Assembly (NCBI GenBank): GCA_002794775.1
Contig: NBAY01000017.1
Coordinates: 124,001 to 188,000, forward strand
Reading direction: 5' to 3'
From: Porodaedalea pini
Taxonomy: Eukaryota; Basidiomycota; Agaricomycetes; Hymenochaetales; Hymenochaetaceae
Length of the DNA: 64,000 nt
Shown: positions 11,369-22,188 of the stretch, one piece after another
Layout: every line of letters starts with the position of its first letter
How positions within the stretch are numbered: the stretch's first letter is position 1
The notes under the pieces: model-generated
Database searches by the model: none
The model's input: only the letters and a program-made list of their open reading frames with translations
What the model was told of the DNA's origin: nothing
Translations under genes and position numbers: made by a program

Positions 11369-11782
11369 TGTTAGGCGGGAGTCCGGGAGACGACTCGGAC
11401 TGGGCAAGCCTCGGCTGACTGTCGTCTGGGACGTGCTATACTCGAGCGTAGACTCGGGACACGCTTACTCAGGCTAGGTCGTCGCGGAGGTAAGAGGAGT
11501 AATACAAGTCTAAACTAATACAAGGGGGACGAGTCTCACCTAGGTCGTCGCGGAGGTAAGAGGAAAAGCAGAACAAGGAGTTCATGCGATTCCTGAGACC
11601 TTATATAGCGACGGCCCTGAGACTATATTACCTAACATTACATAATGAGTGGGAATGGAACGAATGAAGGTAGTGTGGGAATGATTGTGTAGGATGGGTA
11701 AATATAATGAAAAGGACGAATATAATAAAGGAAATGGTAAAAGGGAAAATAAAGGAAAAAGGTGAAAGTTCAGGTTCTAACA
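11369..11782 (-). repeat. 3' LTR of element A
   Basis: Follows directly after the pol stop codon on the minus strand; same family as the P LTR. Confidence 0.92.
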
Positions 11783-14700
11783 TTACCCCCCCTTCAAGGT
11801 TGGGCGTCCCGACCAACCATGATCGCGGTCGTCAGGTTCAGTGTCGACGAAGAGCGGACGGAGTCGTTGACGAGGGATGTCGAGTTTCCGAGGTGCACCG
11901 GGATGTTTGAGGTAAAACTCAGCGATCGCTTCCTTCGCGTTTTCGCCGAAGTCCGTCTCAGGTTGCCAAGTAGGTTCATTGTAGCCGACCCACTTGACAA
12001 GGTACTGTAGTTTCCCTCGGTGCAGACGTGAGTCTAGGACTTCCTCGAGTTCGTATTCCTCCTCGTTGTCGATGATGTCTGGCGGCGGCGGCGGCGGTTG
12101 CTTCTGGCTTTCAAAGGATGGTTCGACGGTGGGTTTCAACAGGGTTTCGTTGAAGACAGGGTGGACCTTTTTCCATCGTTTCGGGAGTTTGAGTTTGTAC
12201 GCGCTCGCTCCTACCTTGTCGACGATGTCAAAGGGACCGTACCATTTGTCGGCGAGTTTCTTCGTGGGTGAATCTGTGCTGATATTTCGTCCATCGAGGA
12301 AGACCTTATCGCCAGCCTTGTACTCCACCGAAGCTCCTGCTGTCCGGTCGTGGTAGCGTTTCATGTCGTCTGCCGCTTTGACTAGGTTGTCCTTCGCGAC
12401 ACGATGAGTCTCCTTTATGTGCTTCGCGAATTCTTCCGCCGACATGTTGGCAGACGAGGTTCGTGTCGTGTCAAAGCTCAAGGGGTGACGTCCTGTATTC
12501 GCGTAGAAAGGGGACATCTTCGTCGCCGAATGTTCGCGGTTATTGTACGCAAATTCTGCGAGGGGGAGCCAGTCTTTCCAGTCCGATTGGCGATGGTTCA
12601 CGAAGAGTCTAAGATACTGTTCGAGTTCTTGGTTAACGCGTTCTGTCTGACCATCTGTCTGTGGGTGATACGCCGTCGACGGGTTGCCTTCAATGTGTAG
12701 GAGTTTGTACAGCTCCTTCATCATTGATGCGTCAAACTGCGTGCCTCGGTCATGGATGATCTTCCTCGGCAAGCCGTGGAGGCGGAAGACGTGGTCTCGG
12801 TACAGTTGGGCCATGCCTTCTGCTGATAGCCTCGTCGTCGTCGGGATCGCATGCATCTGTTTCGAGAACCTATCGACGAAGACACAGATCGCGTTGTGCC
12901 CCTTGGAGTCTGGGAGTTCTCCGATGAGGTCGACCGTGACAATTTCCCATGGACCTTCCGGGATCGTGTTCGGGTGAAGTGGCCTAGATTTCGATGTTCT
13001 CAGAGCCTTCGTCCGCTGGCAACGGTCGCATCCTCGGACGTATGCTCGAACGTCGGAGAACATCGACGCCCACCAGAAGTCTCGACGTACCAGTTCGACC
13101 ATCTTTGACGATCCGGGATGTCCTGCCAGGGTCGAGTCGTGGTATTCCCGTAAGACTGCTTCCTTCATCGTTGACGGCACGTACACCTTTCCCTTCATCC
13201 GCCACAACCCGTCGGCCTTCACCATTCCCGTCGGTCTCTCCGACTCGTCCTGCGCCCTCTGCGCGTCACCCACTCGTTCCAACACTTCCTCACGCGACGT
13301 CCTCACCACTCCACGATTCAGCCACTTGTCCTTGATGAACACGACGTCATCGTTGTCGTCCTTTCCCTTATCATAGCCTGCTTTGCGCGACAGTAAGTCC
13401 GCCTTGCCCATCATCTTCCCCGACTTGTGCTCGAGGTGGAAGTCGAATTCCTCGAGTTCGGTCCGCCAGCGAGCTTGTCGATAGCTCAGTTTCTGTGCCG
13501 ACCTGAAGTAGGTGAGGTTGGCATGGTCGGACCAGATCTCGATCTTGTGGCGAGCGCCCAGGAGGTATTGACGCCATTCCTTGAGTGCCGAGACGATCGC
13601 GAGCATCTCCTTGTCGTAGATCTCGTAGTTTCGTTCGGCCGGTAGGAGCGCTTCTGACCTATAGGCGACTACTCTCCACTTGCCTTCCTGTTTCTGCAAT
13701 AGCACGCCTCCGAGTGCGAAGTTTGACGAGTCCGCCTCAACGCGGAAAGGGCCCTCGTCGTTAGCGATGACCAGGACTGGAGGTGAGCAGAGACGTCGTC
13801 TCAGCTCTTCGAACGCCTCCTGCTGTTCGGTCTCCCATACCCAGTCCTTCTTGCCCGTCAGCGATGTCAGCGGATGGACCACCTTGCTGTAGTCCTTGAT
13901 GAACCGTCGTAGCCAATTACCCAGGCCGAGGAACTGTTGTAGCTCCTTGAGGTTTCGTGGGACTGACCAGTTCGCAATCGCCTCCGTCTTTGCCGGGTCC
14001 GCCTTGATCTCGCCGTTGCCGATGATGTGACCGAGATACTTAACGACCTTAGCATCGAATTCGCACTTTTCCGGCTTCAAGTACAAGCCGTTTTCTCGGA
14101 GGATCTGAAGTACGCGCCTCGACGTGTCGATGTGCTCCTCAATGGTCTCTGAGAGGATCAGTATGTCGTCGAGGTATACGATGATCAAGTTCGCGTAGAT
14201 CAGCTCCTTGAAGATGTGGTTGACGAACGCTTGAAACGTTGCCGGCGCATTGCAAAGACCGAAGAACATGACCGTTGGCTCGAAGAGGCCCATGTTCGTG
14301 CGAAATGCCGCCTTCCACTCGTCGCCTTCACGGATCCGGACGTTGTAGTACCCCCAGCGAAGGTCAAGCTTAGTGATGTACTTCGCCTTCTTGACCTTAT
14401 CAACAAGTTCGTCGATGAGAGGGAGGGGGTACTTATTCTTGATCGTGCCGTCGTTGAGTTTGCGGTAATCCTGGATTGGGCGTAGCGATTTGTCGGCCTT
14501 CTTTATGAAGAAGAAAGGTGACGCCATGGGCGATATCGACCGTCGAATGCGACCTGACTTCAGATTTTCATCGAGGAAGTCCTTGAGCGACTGCTGCTCA
14601 GTTGGTGTGAGCGGGTAGATCTTACAGTCGCTCGGTTTGAAGTCGGGCTTCAAGTCGATGACGTGGTCCCACGGGCGATGTTCCGGTAGCTTCTCGAAAC

Positions 14701-15427
14701 CTTTTTCGCTGAAGACGTCGGTGTAGTCGTTGAGGTATGCGGGCCAGGACGTCTTGTCCATTCGCACCTCTCTCACCCCCTTCGTCTCTTCCACCGCTCT
14801 CCACACCTTCCGCATGCCTTCCTCCACATTCCTCTCCACTACACATTCGCTCGGGCAACGCGTAAAGTCGAGTGTCCCCGTCTTCCAGTCGACTTCCGGG
14901 TTGTGTCGACGAAGCCAGTCGTACCCTAGAAAGATGTTTGACGATGCCAACGAGGTTACCGCCAGGACGATTCGTTCTTTATGACGACCGATCGTAAGTT
15001 CGATGTCGACGTATTTCTCGATCAATCCGGCTTCGTTGTGCGTGCCGTCGGCATTGAGTACCGCAAGGGGTCGGACATAACGCTTCGTCTCCAGTCCGTA
15101 CCGTTCGACGAACCTTACATCAATGCACGATCCTGTGCATCCCGAATCCACGAGTGCGTGTGCGTCCACCTCCCTCACTTCACCTTCCACGCTGTGTCCG
15201 ACGTTCAGGAGAAGGTCCAGCTGGCGTCCGCCAGTTCCTCTCATGAACAGCTGCTCACATTCTTCTCTCTCCTTCACACCGGTGGGGACTTCATACTCAG
15301 GAAAACCATCGACGTCGTTCGCATCTACGTGTTGTACAGTCGGTTGGTTATATTTTAACGAGTACGGATTAGAAGTCCCTTGTTCTTCTCGGTCAGTCGC
15401 CCCGATGGCTACGCCTGACCACTCGCA
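11783..15427 (-). CDS. pol: Pol polyprotein of element A with chromodomain
   Basis: Open for 1215 codons from the slip site. Domains in order: protease (LVDSGCTGSC), reverse transcriptase (VYLDDILILS catalytic core), RNase H (VEADSSNFALGG), integrase with the zinc-binding HHCC region (HDSTLAGHPG...CDRCQRTK) and the DDE core (VTVDLIGEL, IHDRGTQFDA, YHPQTDGQTERVNQELEQ), then a C-terminal chromodomain (LQYLVKWVGYNEPTWQPE). There is no ATG at a plausible start, and the frame overlaps the end of gag, so translation as Gag-Pol by -1 frameshift is inferred. The order RT-RNaseH-integrase plus chromodomain defines chromoviruses. The stop abuts the 3' LTR, with a G-rich polypurine tract just before it. 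Confidence 0.93.
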   Translation of the reverse strand, partial: CEWSGVAIGATDREEQGTSNPYSLKYNQPTVQHVDANDVDGFPEYEVPTGVKEREECEQLFMRGTGGRQLDLLLNVGHSVEGEVREVDAHALVDSGCTGSCIDVRFVERYGLETKRYVRPLAVLNADGTHNEAGLIEKYVDIELTIGRHKERIVLAVTSLASSNIFLGYDWLRRHNPEVDWKTGTLDFTRCPSECVVERNVEEGMRKVWRAVEETKGVREVRMDKTSWPAYLNDYTDVFSEKGFEKLPEHRPWDHVIDLKPDFKPSDCKIYPLTPTEQQSLKDFLDENLKSGRIRRSISPMASPFFFIKKADKSLRPIQDYRKLNDGTIKNKYPLPLIDELVDKVKKAKYITKLDLRWGYYNVRIREGDEWKAAFRTNMGLFEPTVMFFGLCNAPATFQAFVNHIFKELIYANLIIVYLDDILILSETIEEHIDTSRRVLQILRENGLYLKPEKCEFDAKVVKYLGHIIGNGEIKADPAKTEAIANWSVPRNLKELQQFLGLGNWLRRFIKDYSKVVHPLTSLTGKKDWVWETEQQEAFEELRRRLCSPPVLVIANDEGPFRVEADSSNFALGGVLLQKQEGKWRVVAYRSEALLPAERNYEIYDKEMLAIVSALKEWRQYLLGARHKIEIWSDHANLTYFRSAQKLSYRQARWRTELEEFDFHLEHKSGKMMGKADLLSRKAGYDKGKDDNDDVVFIKDKWLNRGVVRTSREEVLERVGDAQRAQDESERPTGMVKADGLWRMKGKVYVPSTMKEAVLREYHDSTLAGHPGSSKMVELVRRDFWWASMFSDVRAYVRGCDRCQRTKALRTSKSRPLHPNTIPEGPWEIVTVDLIGELPDSKGHNAICVFVDRFSKQMHAIPTTTRLSAEGMAQLYRDHVFRLHGLPRKIIHDRGTQFDASMMKELYKLLHIEGNPSTAYHPQTDGQTERVNQELEQYLRLFVNHRQSDWKDWLPLAEFAYNNREHSATKMSPFYANTGRHPLSFDTTRTSSANMSAEEFAKHIKETHRVAKDNLVKAADDMKRYHDRTAGASVEYKAGDKVFLDGRNISTDSPTKKLADKWYGPFDIVDKVGASAYKLKLPKRWKKVHPVFNETLLKPTVEPSFESQKQPPPPPPDIIDNEEEYELEEVLDSRLHRGKLQYLVKWVGYNEPTWQPETDFGENAKEAIAEFYLKHPGAPRKLDIPRQRLRPLFVDTEPDDRDHGWSGRPTLKGG

Positions 15428-16491
15428 AAACCCTGCGAGTCGACGACCTCTTCGTCATTCTCTCCTTCCTCCACATAGTCCTCCACCGTCGATCTCCGAG
15501 TGTCTACGACTTCCTCGAAGGCCGATTCCTTCATCGCGTCGAGCTCGTCCGCAAGGATACGGCGTTCGCCTGGTGCCATTAGTTCCAGCATGCGCTGGAT
15601 GATCGGCTTCCCCTGCGGGCACTTGTCCTTGAAATGGCCCAGCCCGCCGCAGATCCAGCACGCGCGTCGTCGTTGCGCCTCGTTCATGGAGACGTCCATC
15701 GGTTGTCCCACGCCTCCGAAAGTGACGCCGGTCGCGTCGCGTCTGTCGATGTGAGGGGCCGCTACCTGATGGCGAACCGGGGGTCCTTGTTGTTGCTGCG
15801 GGCGAGGCTGGGGTATAAATGGGCGGCCTCGTTGGATTGCGCGGATCTGTTGCTCGCCGCGATCGATCTCGATAGCCTTGTTTTTCCAGTCCTCGTATTT
15901 CGTCGGGACCGGCGTCGATCTCAGGACTCCACGCACTACTTCGATGTTCATCGCACGTTTGAGACGGTCACAGATGATACCGTCGTCCTTCAGTTCCGCA
16001 CGCTTGATGATGACGTCGAGCTGCTGGAAGAACTTGTCGGCGGTGAGGTCCTTCTGAACCTTCTCCCGGAATTCCTTCAGCGCGGCCTCTTTGCGATTCG
16101 GGTCGTCGAACGAGGCGTCGAGTCGTTCCTGGAATCTCTCCCAGCTGTCGGTGAAGGTGACGATTCCCGACGTTGTCGACTCCTCGACGTAGTTCTGCGC
16201 CCACGTCGCCGCATTACCACCCTTCAGGTAGGAGAGAGCTACATAGATTTTACTCTCCGACGTAGGGTATCGGTTCGGGTTCGCGGATACAAAAAGAAGG
16301 ACTTCACGTCTGAAGTCGAGGTAGTCGTCGCCACCAGTGAATTCACGTGGTCGGGCGACATCTATGTTGAGGGTCGGGGGGTTAGCGGCCGCGACCGGTG
16401 CTGGGGCGTTGTTCGCCTGATGGGCGAAGGCATTCGCAACGATGGCCGCGATCTGCGCCATTTGCTGTTGACTGAAACCTTCTGTTGACAT
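15409..16491 (-). CDS. gag: Gag of element A with CCHC zinc knuckle
   Basis: 360 aa from ATG 16491. It forms the retrotransposon particle and binds RNA. The centre carries the conserved block PREFTGGDDYLDFRREVLLF; the C-terminal third has the zinc knuckle CWICGGLGHFKDKC (CX2CX4HX4C). The end overlaps pol in the -1 frame. The reading frame is also open upstream of 16491, so an N-terminal extension is possible. Confidence 0.9.
   Translation of the reverse strand: MSTEGFSQQQMAQIAAIVANAFAHQANNAPAPVAAANPPTLNIDVARPREFTGGDDYLDFRREVLLFVSANPNRYPTSESKIYVALSYLKGGNAATWAQNYVEESTTSGIVTFTDSWERFQERLDASFDDPNRKEAALKEFREKVQKDLTADKFFQQLDVIIKRAELKDDGIICDRLKRAMNIEVVRGVLRSTPVPTKYEDWKNKAIEIDRGEQQIRAIQRGRPFIPQPRPQQQQGPPVRHQVAAPHIDRRDATGVTFGGVGQPMDVSMNEAQRRRACWICGGLGHFKDKCPQGKPIIQRMLELMAPGERRILADELDAMKESAFEEVVDTRRSTVEDYVEEGENDEEVVDSQGFASGQA
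15427..15433 (-). other. -1 slippery heptamer GGGTTTT, element A
   Basis: In the gag frame it reads G GGT TTT, a canonical X XXY YYZ heptamer a few codons before the gag stop. A -1 slip leads directly into the long pol frame. Confidence 0.65.
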
Positions 16492-17200
16492 CGTAGGTTC
16501 GGGTGCGGGTGTCGAAGGTTCTGGAGGAGTTGGCGGCGAGGGGTCCCTGTTGGTTTCGCGGTAAGGACCTGGGGTCGGTGGTAGGTTGACCGTAGCCGTT
16601 GACGGTGCAGGTGACGACGGAGCGGCTGGAGGCCACCTTGCTCTCCTTCCTCGTTCGTCTGATGAATACCAGCCGCGCCGGATTTCACTCCACCAGATGT
16701 CGTGAGTGACGCCGCTATTATTGGTCGCGACGTAGCCTGGTCGGTCTGGATCCCAACGGGCTGAAGCAGGAAGGGCCCGTTGCTGTTCGTCGGTGAGATC
16801 TATCTTGACGTTGGCGGAGGGACAGGGATCGGTTGCGTGTTCGATCCGGGGTTACGCCAACGTTGAGCGGGTTCGTCAGCGAAGTTGATGACCAAACGGA
16901 AGGAGGCGGCCGAGATCACAATCGACAACGACGTCGACGACTGTACACGGTGTGTTACCCACGTCCAGGTCAGATGGTTCCTCCACCAGATGGAGAGGCG
17001 GAGAGCCAGGGTCGGAAAAGGTCGGGTGTAGGTTTATGTAATACACGAACGTTCGGAAACGTCCGGGCAGGGTTAAGGGTTGTCGTTTAGGGGGTTTACA
17101 CGTCGAGTCCATCGAGGGGAGCGCTCCTCTAGACTGAGTGAAGGCGAGTCGACAGCGACGACGTACGCTGGGGATGAGCCTGGGTGAGGTTCTGCTTTTA

Positions 17201-17614
17201 TGTTAGGCGGGAGTCCGGGAGACGACTCGGACTGGGCAAGCCTCGGCTGACTGTCGTCTGGGACGTGCTATACTCGAGCGTAGACTCGGGACACGCTTAC
17301 TCAGGCTAGGTCGTCGCGGAGGTAAGAGGAGTAATACAAGTCTAAACTAATACAAGGGGGACGAGTCTCACCTAGGTCGTCGCGGAGGTAAGAGGAAAAG
17401 CAGAACAAGGAGTTCATGCGATTCCTGAGACCTTATATAGCGACGGCCCTGAGACTATATTACCTAACATTACATAACGAGTGGGAATGGAACGAATGAA
17501 GGTAGTGTGGGAATGATTGTGTAGGATGGGTAAATATAATGAAAAGGACGAATATAATAAAGGAAATGGTAAAAGGGAAAATAAAGGAAAAAGGTGAAAG
17601 TTCAGGTTCTAACA
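17201..17614 (-). repeat. 5' LTR of element A
   Basis: Near-identical to 11369-11782. The primer-binding site follows at 17199-17189 on the minus strand. Confidence 0.92.
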
Positions 17615-17618
17615 TATT

Positions 17619-18127
17619 CATCAGACGAACGAGGAAGGAGAGCAAGGTGGCCCCCAGCCGCTCCGTCGTCACCTGCACCGTCAACGTCTACGGTCAACCT
17701 ACCACCGACCCCAGGTCCTTACCGCGAAACCAACAGAGACCCCTCACCGCCGACTCCTCCAGAACCTTCGACACCCGCACCCGAACCCGCGATGTCAACA
17801 GAAGGTTTCAGCCAACAGCAAATGGCGCAGATCGCGGCCATCGTTGCGAATGCCTTCGCCCATCAGGCGAACAACGCCCCAGCACCGGTCGTGGCCGCTA
17901 ACCCCCCGACCCCCAACATAGATGTCGCCCGGCCACGAGAATTCACTGGTGGCGACGATTACCTCGACTTCAGACGTGAAGTCCTCCTTTTTGTATCCGC
18001 AAATCCAAGTCGATACCCTACGTCAGAGAGTAAGATTTATGTAGCTCTCTCCTACCTGAAGGGTGGTAATGCGGCAACGTGGGCGCAGAACTACGTCGAG
18101 GAGTCGACAACGTCGGGGATCGTCACC
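17619..18127 (+). pseudogene. gag: gag of element P, first fragment
   Basis: The start ATG lies at 17792 (MSTEGFSQQQ). The frame continues through PREFTGGDDYLDFRREVLLF until element B interrupts it after SGIVT. The sequence before 17792 is in-frame leader/gag extension homologous to A. The fragment resumes at 24381. Confidence 0.88.
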
Positions 18128-18540
18128 TGTTAGGTGGGAGCCCGGGAGACGACTCGGACTGGGCAGGCCTCGGCTGACTGTCGTCTGGGACGTGCTTTAC
18201 TCGAGCGTAGACTCGGGACACGCTTACTCAGGCTAGGTCGTCGCGGAGGTAAGAGGATTAATACAAGTCTAAACTAATACAAGGGGGACGAGTCTCACCT
18301 AGGTCGTCGCGGAGGTAAGAGGAAAAGCAGAACAAGGAGTTCATGCGATTCCCGAGACCTTATATAGCGACGACCGTGAGACTATATTACCTAACATTAC
18401 ATGACGAGCGGGAATGGAACGAATGAAGGTAGTGTGGGAATGATTGTGTAAGATGGGTAAATATAATGAAAAGGACGAATATAATAAAGGAAATGGTAAA
18501 AGGAAAAATAAAGGAAAAGGTGAAAGTTCAGGTTCTAACA
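18128..18540 (-). repeat. 3' LTR of element B
   Basis: Directly follows the B pol stop on the minus strand; same family as the P and A LTRs. Confidence 0.92.
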
Positions 18541-21500
18541 TTACCCCCCCTTCAAGGTTGGGCGTCCCGACCAACCATGATCGCGGTCGTCAGGCTCGGT
18601 GTCGACGAAGAGCGGACGGAGTCGTTGACGAGGGATGTCGAGTTTCCGAGGTGCACCGGGATGTTTGAGGTAGAACTCAGCGATCGCCTCCTTCGCGTTC
18701 TCGCCGAAGTCCGTCTCAGGCTGCCAAGTAGGTTCATTGTAGCCGACCCACTTGACAAGGTACTGTAGTTTCCCTCGGTGCAGACGTGAGTCTAAGACTT
18801 CCTCGAGTTCGTATTCCTCCTCGTTGTCGATGATGTCTGGCGGCGGCGGCGGCGGCGGTTGCTTCTGGCTTTCAAAGGACGGTTCGACGGCGGGTTTCAA
18901 CAGGGCTTCGTTGAAGACAGGGTGGACCTTTCTCCATCGCTTCGGGAGTTTGAGCTTGTACGCGCTCGCTCCTACCTTGTCGACGATGTCAAAGGGACCG
19001 TACCATTTGTCGGCAAGCTTCTTCGTGGGTGAATCTGTGCTGATATTTCGTCCATCGAGGAAGACCTTATCGCCAGCCTTGTACTCCACCGAAGCTCCTG
19101 CCGTCCGGTCGTGGTAGCGTTTCATGTCGTCTGCCGCTTTGACCAGGTTGTCCTTCGCGACACGATGAGTCTCCTTTATGTGCTTCGCGAATTCTTCCGC
19201 CGACATGTTGGCAGACGAGGTTCGTGTCGTGTCAAAGCTCAAGGGGTGACGTCCTGTATTCGCGTAGAAAGGGGACATCTTCGTCGCCGAATGTTCGCGG
19301 TTATTGTACGCAAACTCTGCGAGGGGGAGCCAGTCTTTCCAGTCCGATTGGCGATGGTTCACGAAGAGTCTAAGATACTGTTCGAGCTCTTGGTTAACGC
19401 GTTCTGTCTGACCATCTGTCTGTGGGTGATACGCCGTCGACGGGTTGCCTTCAATGTGTAGGAGTTTGTACAGCTCCTTCATCATTGATGCGTCGAACTG
19501 CGTGCCTCGGTCATGGATGATCTTCCTCGGCAAGCCGTGGAGGCGGAAGACGTGGTCTCGGTACAGCTGGGCCATGCCTTCTGCTGACAGCCTCGTCGTC
19601 GTCAGGATCGCGTGCATCTGTTTCGAGAACCTATCGACGAAGACACAGATTGCGTTGTGCCCCTTGGAGTCTGGGAGTTCTCCGATGAGGTCGACCGTGA
19701 CAATTTCCCATGGGCCTTCCGGGATCGTGTTCGGGTGAAGTGGCCTCGATCTCGATGTTCTCAGAGCTTTCGTCCGCTGGCAACGGTCGCATCCTCGGAC
19801 GTATGCTCGAACGTCGGAGAACATCGACGCCCACCAGAAGTCTCGACGTACCAGTTCGACTGTCTTTGACGATCCGGGATGTCCTGCCAGGGTCGAGTCG
19901 TGGCATTCCCGTAAAACCGCTTCCTTCATCGTCGACGGTACGTACACCTTGCCTTTCATCCGCCACAACCCGTCTGCCTTCGCCATTCCCGTCGGTCTCT
20001 CCGACTCGTCCTGCGCCCTCTGTGCGTTACCGACTCGTTCCAACACTTCCTCACGCGACGTCCTCACCACTCCACGATTCAGCCATTTGTCCTTGATGAA
20101 CACGACGTCATCGTTGTCGTCCTTTCCCTTATCATAGCCTGCCTTGCGCGACAGTAAGTCCGCCTTGCCCATCGTCTTCCCCGACTTGTGCTCGAGGTGG
20201 AAGTCGAATTCCTCGAGTTCGGTCCGCCAGCGAGCTTGTCGATAGCTCAGTTTCTGTGCCGACCTGAAGTAGGTGAGGTTGGCATGGTCGGACCAGATCT
20301 CGATCTTGTGGCGAGCGCCCAGGAGGTATTGACGCCATTCCTTGAGTGCTGAGACGATTGCGAGCATCTCCTTGTCGTAGATCTCGTAGTTTCGTTCGGC
20401 CGGTAGGAGCGCTTCTGACCTATAGGCGACTACCCTCCACTTGCCTTCCTGTTTCTGCAATAGCACGCCTCCGAGTGCGAAGTTCGACGAGTCCGCCTCA
20501 ACGCGGAAAGGGCCTTCGTCGTTAGCAATGACCAGGACTGGAGGTGAGCAGAGACGTCGTCTCAGCTCTTCGAACGCCTCCTGCTGTTCGGTCTCCCATA
20601 CCCAGTCCTTCTTGCCCGTCAGCGACGTCAGCGGATGGACCACCTTGCTGTAGTCCTTGATGAACCGTCGTAGCCAATTACCCATGCCAAGGAACTGTTG
20701 TAGCTCCTTGAGGTTTCGCGGGACCGGCCAGTTCGCAATCGCCTCCGTCTTTGCCGGGTCCGCCTTGATCTCGCCGTTGCCGATGATGTGACCGAGATAC
20801 TTAACGACCTTGGCATCGAATTCGCACTTCTCCGGTTTCAAGTACAGGCCGTTTTCCCGGAGGATCTGAAGTACGCGCCTCGACGTGTCGATGTGCTCCT
20901 CAATGGTTTCTGAGAGGATCAGTATGTCGTCGAGGTATACGATGATCAGGTTCGCGTAGATCAGGTCCTTGAAGATGTGGTTGACGAACGCTTGGAACGT
21001 CGCCGGCGCATTGCAAAGACCGAAGAACATGACCGTTGGCTCGAAGAGGCCCATGTTCGTGCGAAATGCCGCCTTCCACTCGTCGCCTTCGCGGATCCGG
21101 ACGTTATAGTACCCCCAGCGAAGGTCAAGCTTAGTGATGTATTTCGCCTTCTTGACCTTATCAACAAGCTCGTCGATGAGAGGGAGGGGGTACTTATTCT
21201 TGATCGTGCCGTCGTTGAGTTTGCGGTAATCTTGGATCGGGCGTAGCGATTTGTCGGCCTTCTTTATGAAGAAGAAAGGTGACGCCATGGGCGATATCGA
21301 CCGTCGAATGCGACCTGACTTCAGATTTTCATCGAGGAAGTCCTTGAGCGACTGCTGCTCAGTTGGTGTGAGCGGGTAGATCTTACAGTCGCTCGGTTTG
21401 AAGTCAGGTTTCAAGTCGATGACGTGGTCCCATGGGCGATGTTCCGGTAGCTTCTCGAAACCTTTTTCGCTGAAAACGTCGGCGTAGTCGTTGAGGTATG

Positions 21501-22188
21501 CGGGCCAGGACGTCTTGTCTATTCGCACCTCTCTCACCCCCTTCGTCTCTTCCACTGCTCTCCACACCTTCCGCATGCCTTCCTCCACATCCCTCTCCAC
21601 CACACATTCACTCGGGCAACGTGTAAAGTCGAGTGTTCCCGTCTTCCAGTCGACTTCCGGGTTGTGTCGGCGAAGCCAGTCGTACCCTAGAAAGATGTTT
21701 GACGATGCCAATGAGGTTACCGCCAGGACAATCCGTTCTTTATGGTGACCGATCGTAAGTTCGACGTCGACGTACTCCTCGATCAATCCGGCTTCGTTGT
21801 GTGTGCCGTCGGCATTGAGAACCGCAAGGGGTTGGATATAACGCTTCGTTTCAAGTCCGTACCGTTCGACGAACCTTACGTCAATGCACGATCCCGTACA
21901 TCCCGAATCCACGAGTGCGTGTGCGTCCACCTCCCTTACTTCACCTTCCATGCTGTGTCCGACGTTCAGGAGAAGGTCCAGCTGGCGTCCGCCAGTTCCT
22001 CTCATGAACAGCTGCTCATATCCTTCCCTTTCTTTCGCACCGGTGGGGGCTTCGCATTCAGGAAAACCATCGACGTCGTTTGCATCTATGTGTTGTACAG
22101 ACGGTTGGTTATATTTTAATGAATACGGATTCGAAGTCCCTTGTTCTTCTCGGTCAGTCGCCCCGATGGCTACGCCTGACCACTCGCA
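18541..22188 (-). CDS. pol: Pol polyprotein of element B with chromodomain
   Basis: Open for 1216 codons from the slip site. Same domain order as in element A: protease DSG, reverse transcriptase YLDD, RNase H, integrase HHCC/DDE and chromodomain. It has one extra proline codon in the proline run before the chromodomain. With gag broken, it would need Gag and frameshifting upstream to be made. Confidence 0.92.
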   Translation of the reverse strand, partial: CEWSGVAIGATDREEQGTSNPYSLKYNQPSVQHIDANDVDGFPECEAPTGAKEREGYEQLFMRGTGGRQLDLLLNVGHSMEGEVREVDAHALVDSGCTGSCIDVRFVERYGLETKRYIQPLAVLNADGTHNEAGLIEEYVDVELTIGHHKERIVLAVTSLASSNIFLGYDWLRRHNPEVDWKTGTLDFTRCPSECVVERDVEEGMRKVWRAVEETKGVREVRIDKTSWPAYLNDYADVFSEKGFEKLPEHRPWDHVIDLKPDFKPSDCKIYPLTPTEQQSLKDFLDENLKSGRIRRSISPMASPFFFIKKADKSLRPIQDYRKLNDGTIKNKYPLPLIDELVDKVKKAKYITKLDLRWGYYNVRIREGDEWKAAFRTNMGLFEPTVMFFGLCNAPATFQAFVNHIFKDLIYANLIIVYLDDILILSETIEEHIDTSRRVLQILRENGLYLKPEKCEFDAKVVKYLGHIIGNGEIKADPAKTEAIANWPVPRNLKELQQFLGMGNWLRRFIKDYSKVVHPLTSLTGKKDWVWETEQQEAFEELRRRLCSPPVLVIANDEGPFRVEADSSNFALGGVLLQKQEGKWRVVAYRSEALLPAERNYEIYDKEMLAIVSALKEWRQYLLGARHKIEIWSDHANLTYFRSAQKLSYRQARWRTELEEFDFHLEHKSGKTMGKADLLSRKAGYDKGKDDNDDVVFIKDKWLNRGVVRTSREEVLERVGNAQRAQDESERPTGMAKADGLWRMKGKVYVPSTMKEAVLRECHDSTLAGHPGSSKTVELVRRDFWWASMFSDVRAYVRGCDRCQRTKALRTSRSRPLHPNTIPEGPWEIVTVDLIGELPDSKGHNAICVFVDRFSKQMHAILTTTRLSAEGMAQLYRDHVFRLHGLPRKIIHDRGTQFDASMMKELYKLLHIEGNPSTAYHPQTDGQTERVNQELEQYLRLFVNHRQSDWKDWLPLAEFAYNNREHSATKMSPFYANTGRHPLSFDTTRTSSANMSAEEFAKHIKETHRVAKDNLVKAADDMKRYHDRTAGASVEYKAGDKVFLDGRNISTDSPTKKLADKWYGPFDIVDKVGASAYKLKLPKRWRKVHPVFNEALLKPAVEPSFESQKQPPPPPPPDIIDNEEEYELEEVLDSRLHRGKLQYLVKWVGYNEPTWQPETDFGENAKEAIAEFYLKHPGAPRKLDIPRQRLRPLFVDTEPDDRDHGWSGRPTLKGG

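Larger units (their letters stand above)
11369..17614 (-). mobile_element. Ty3/gypsy chromovirus A (minus strand), apparently intact
   Basis: 414-bp LTRs (11369-11782 and 17201-17614) differ at 1 position by eye, so insertion is recent. It sits inside P between leader and gag; tatt flanks both ends (11365-11368 and 17615-17618) and occurs once in the uninterrupted homologous sequence of A itself. Gag and pol are both open, the -1 slippery heptamer is present, and the primer-binding site (17189-17199, minus strand) pairs with the LTR start. Of the three copies this is the one that looks capable of activity. Confidence 0.93.

Noticed and set aside
15277..15279. Independent start of element A pol at GTG (and GTG at 25261 in P)
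   Set aside because: The codon is GTG, and the open frame continues upstream into gag; -1 frameshifting explains it better.
17539..17614. Small reading frames inside the LTRs
   Set aside because: They recur in each LTR and only reflect low-complexity A/T-rich LTR sequence.
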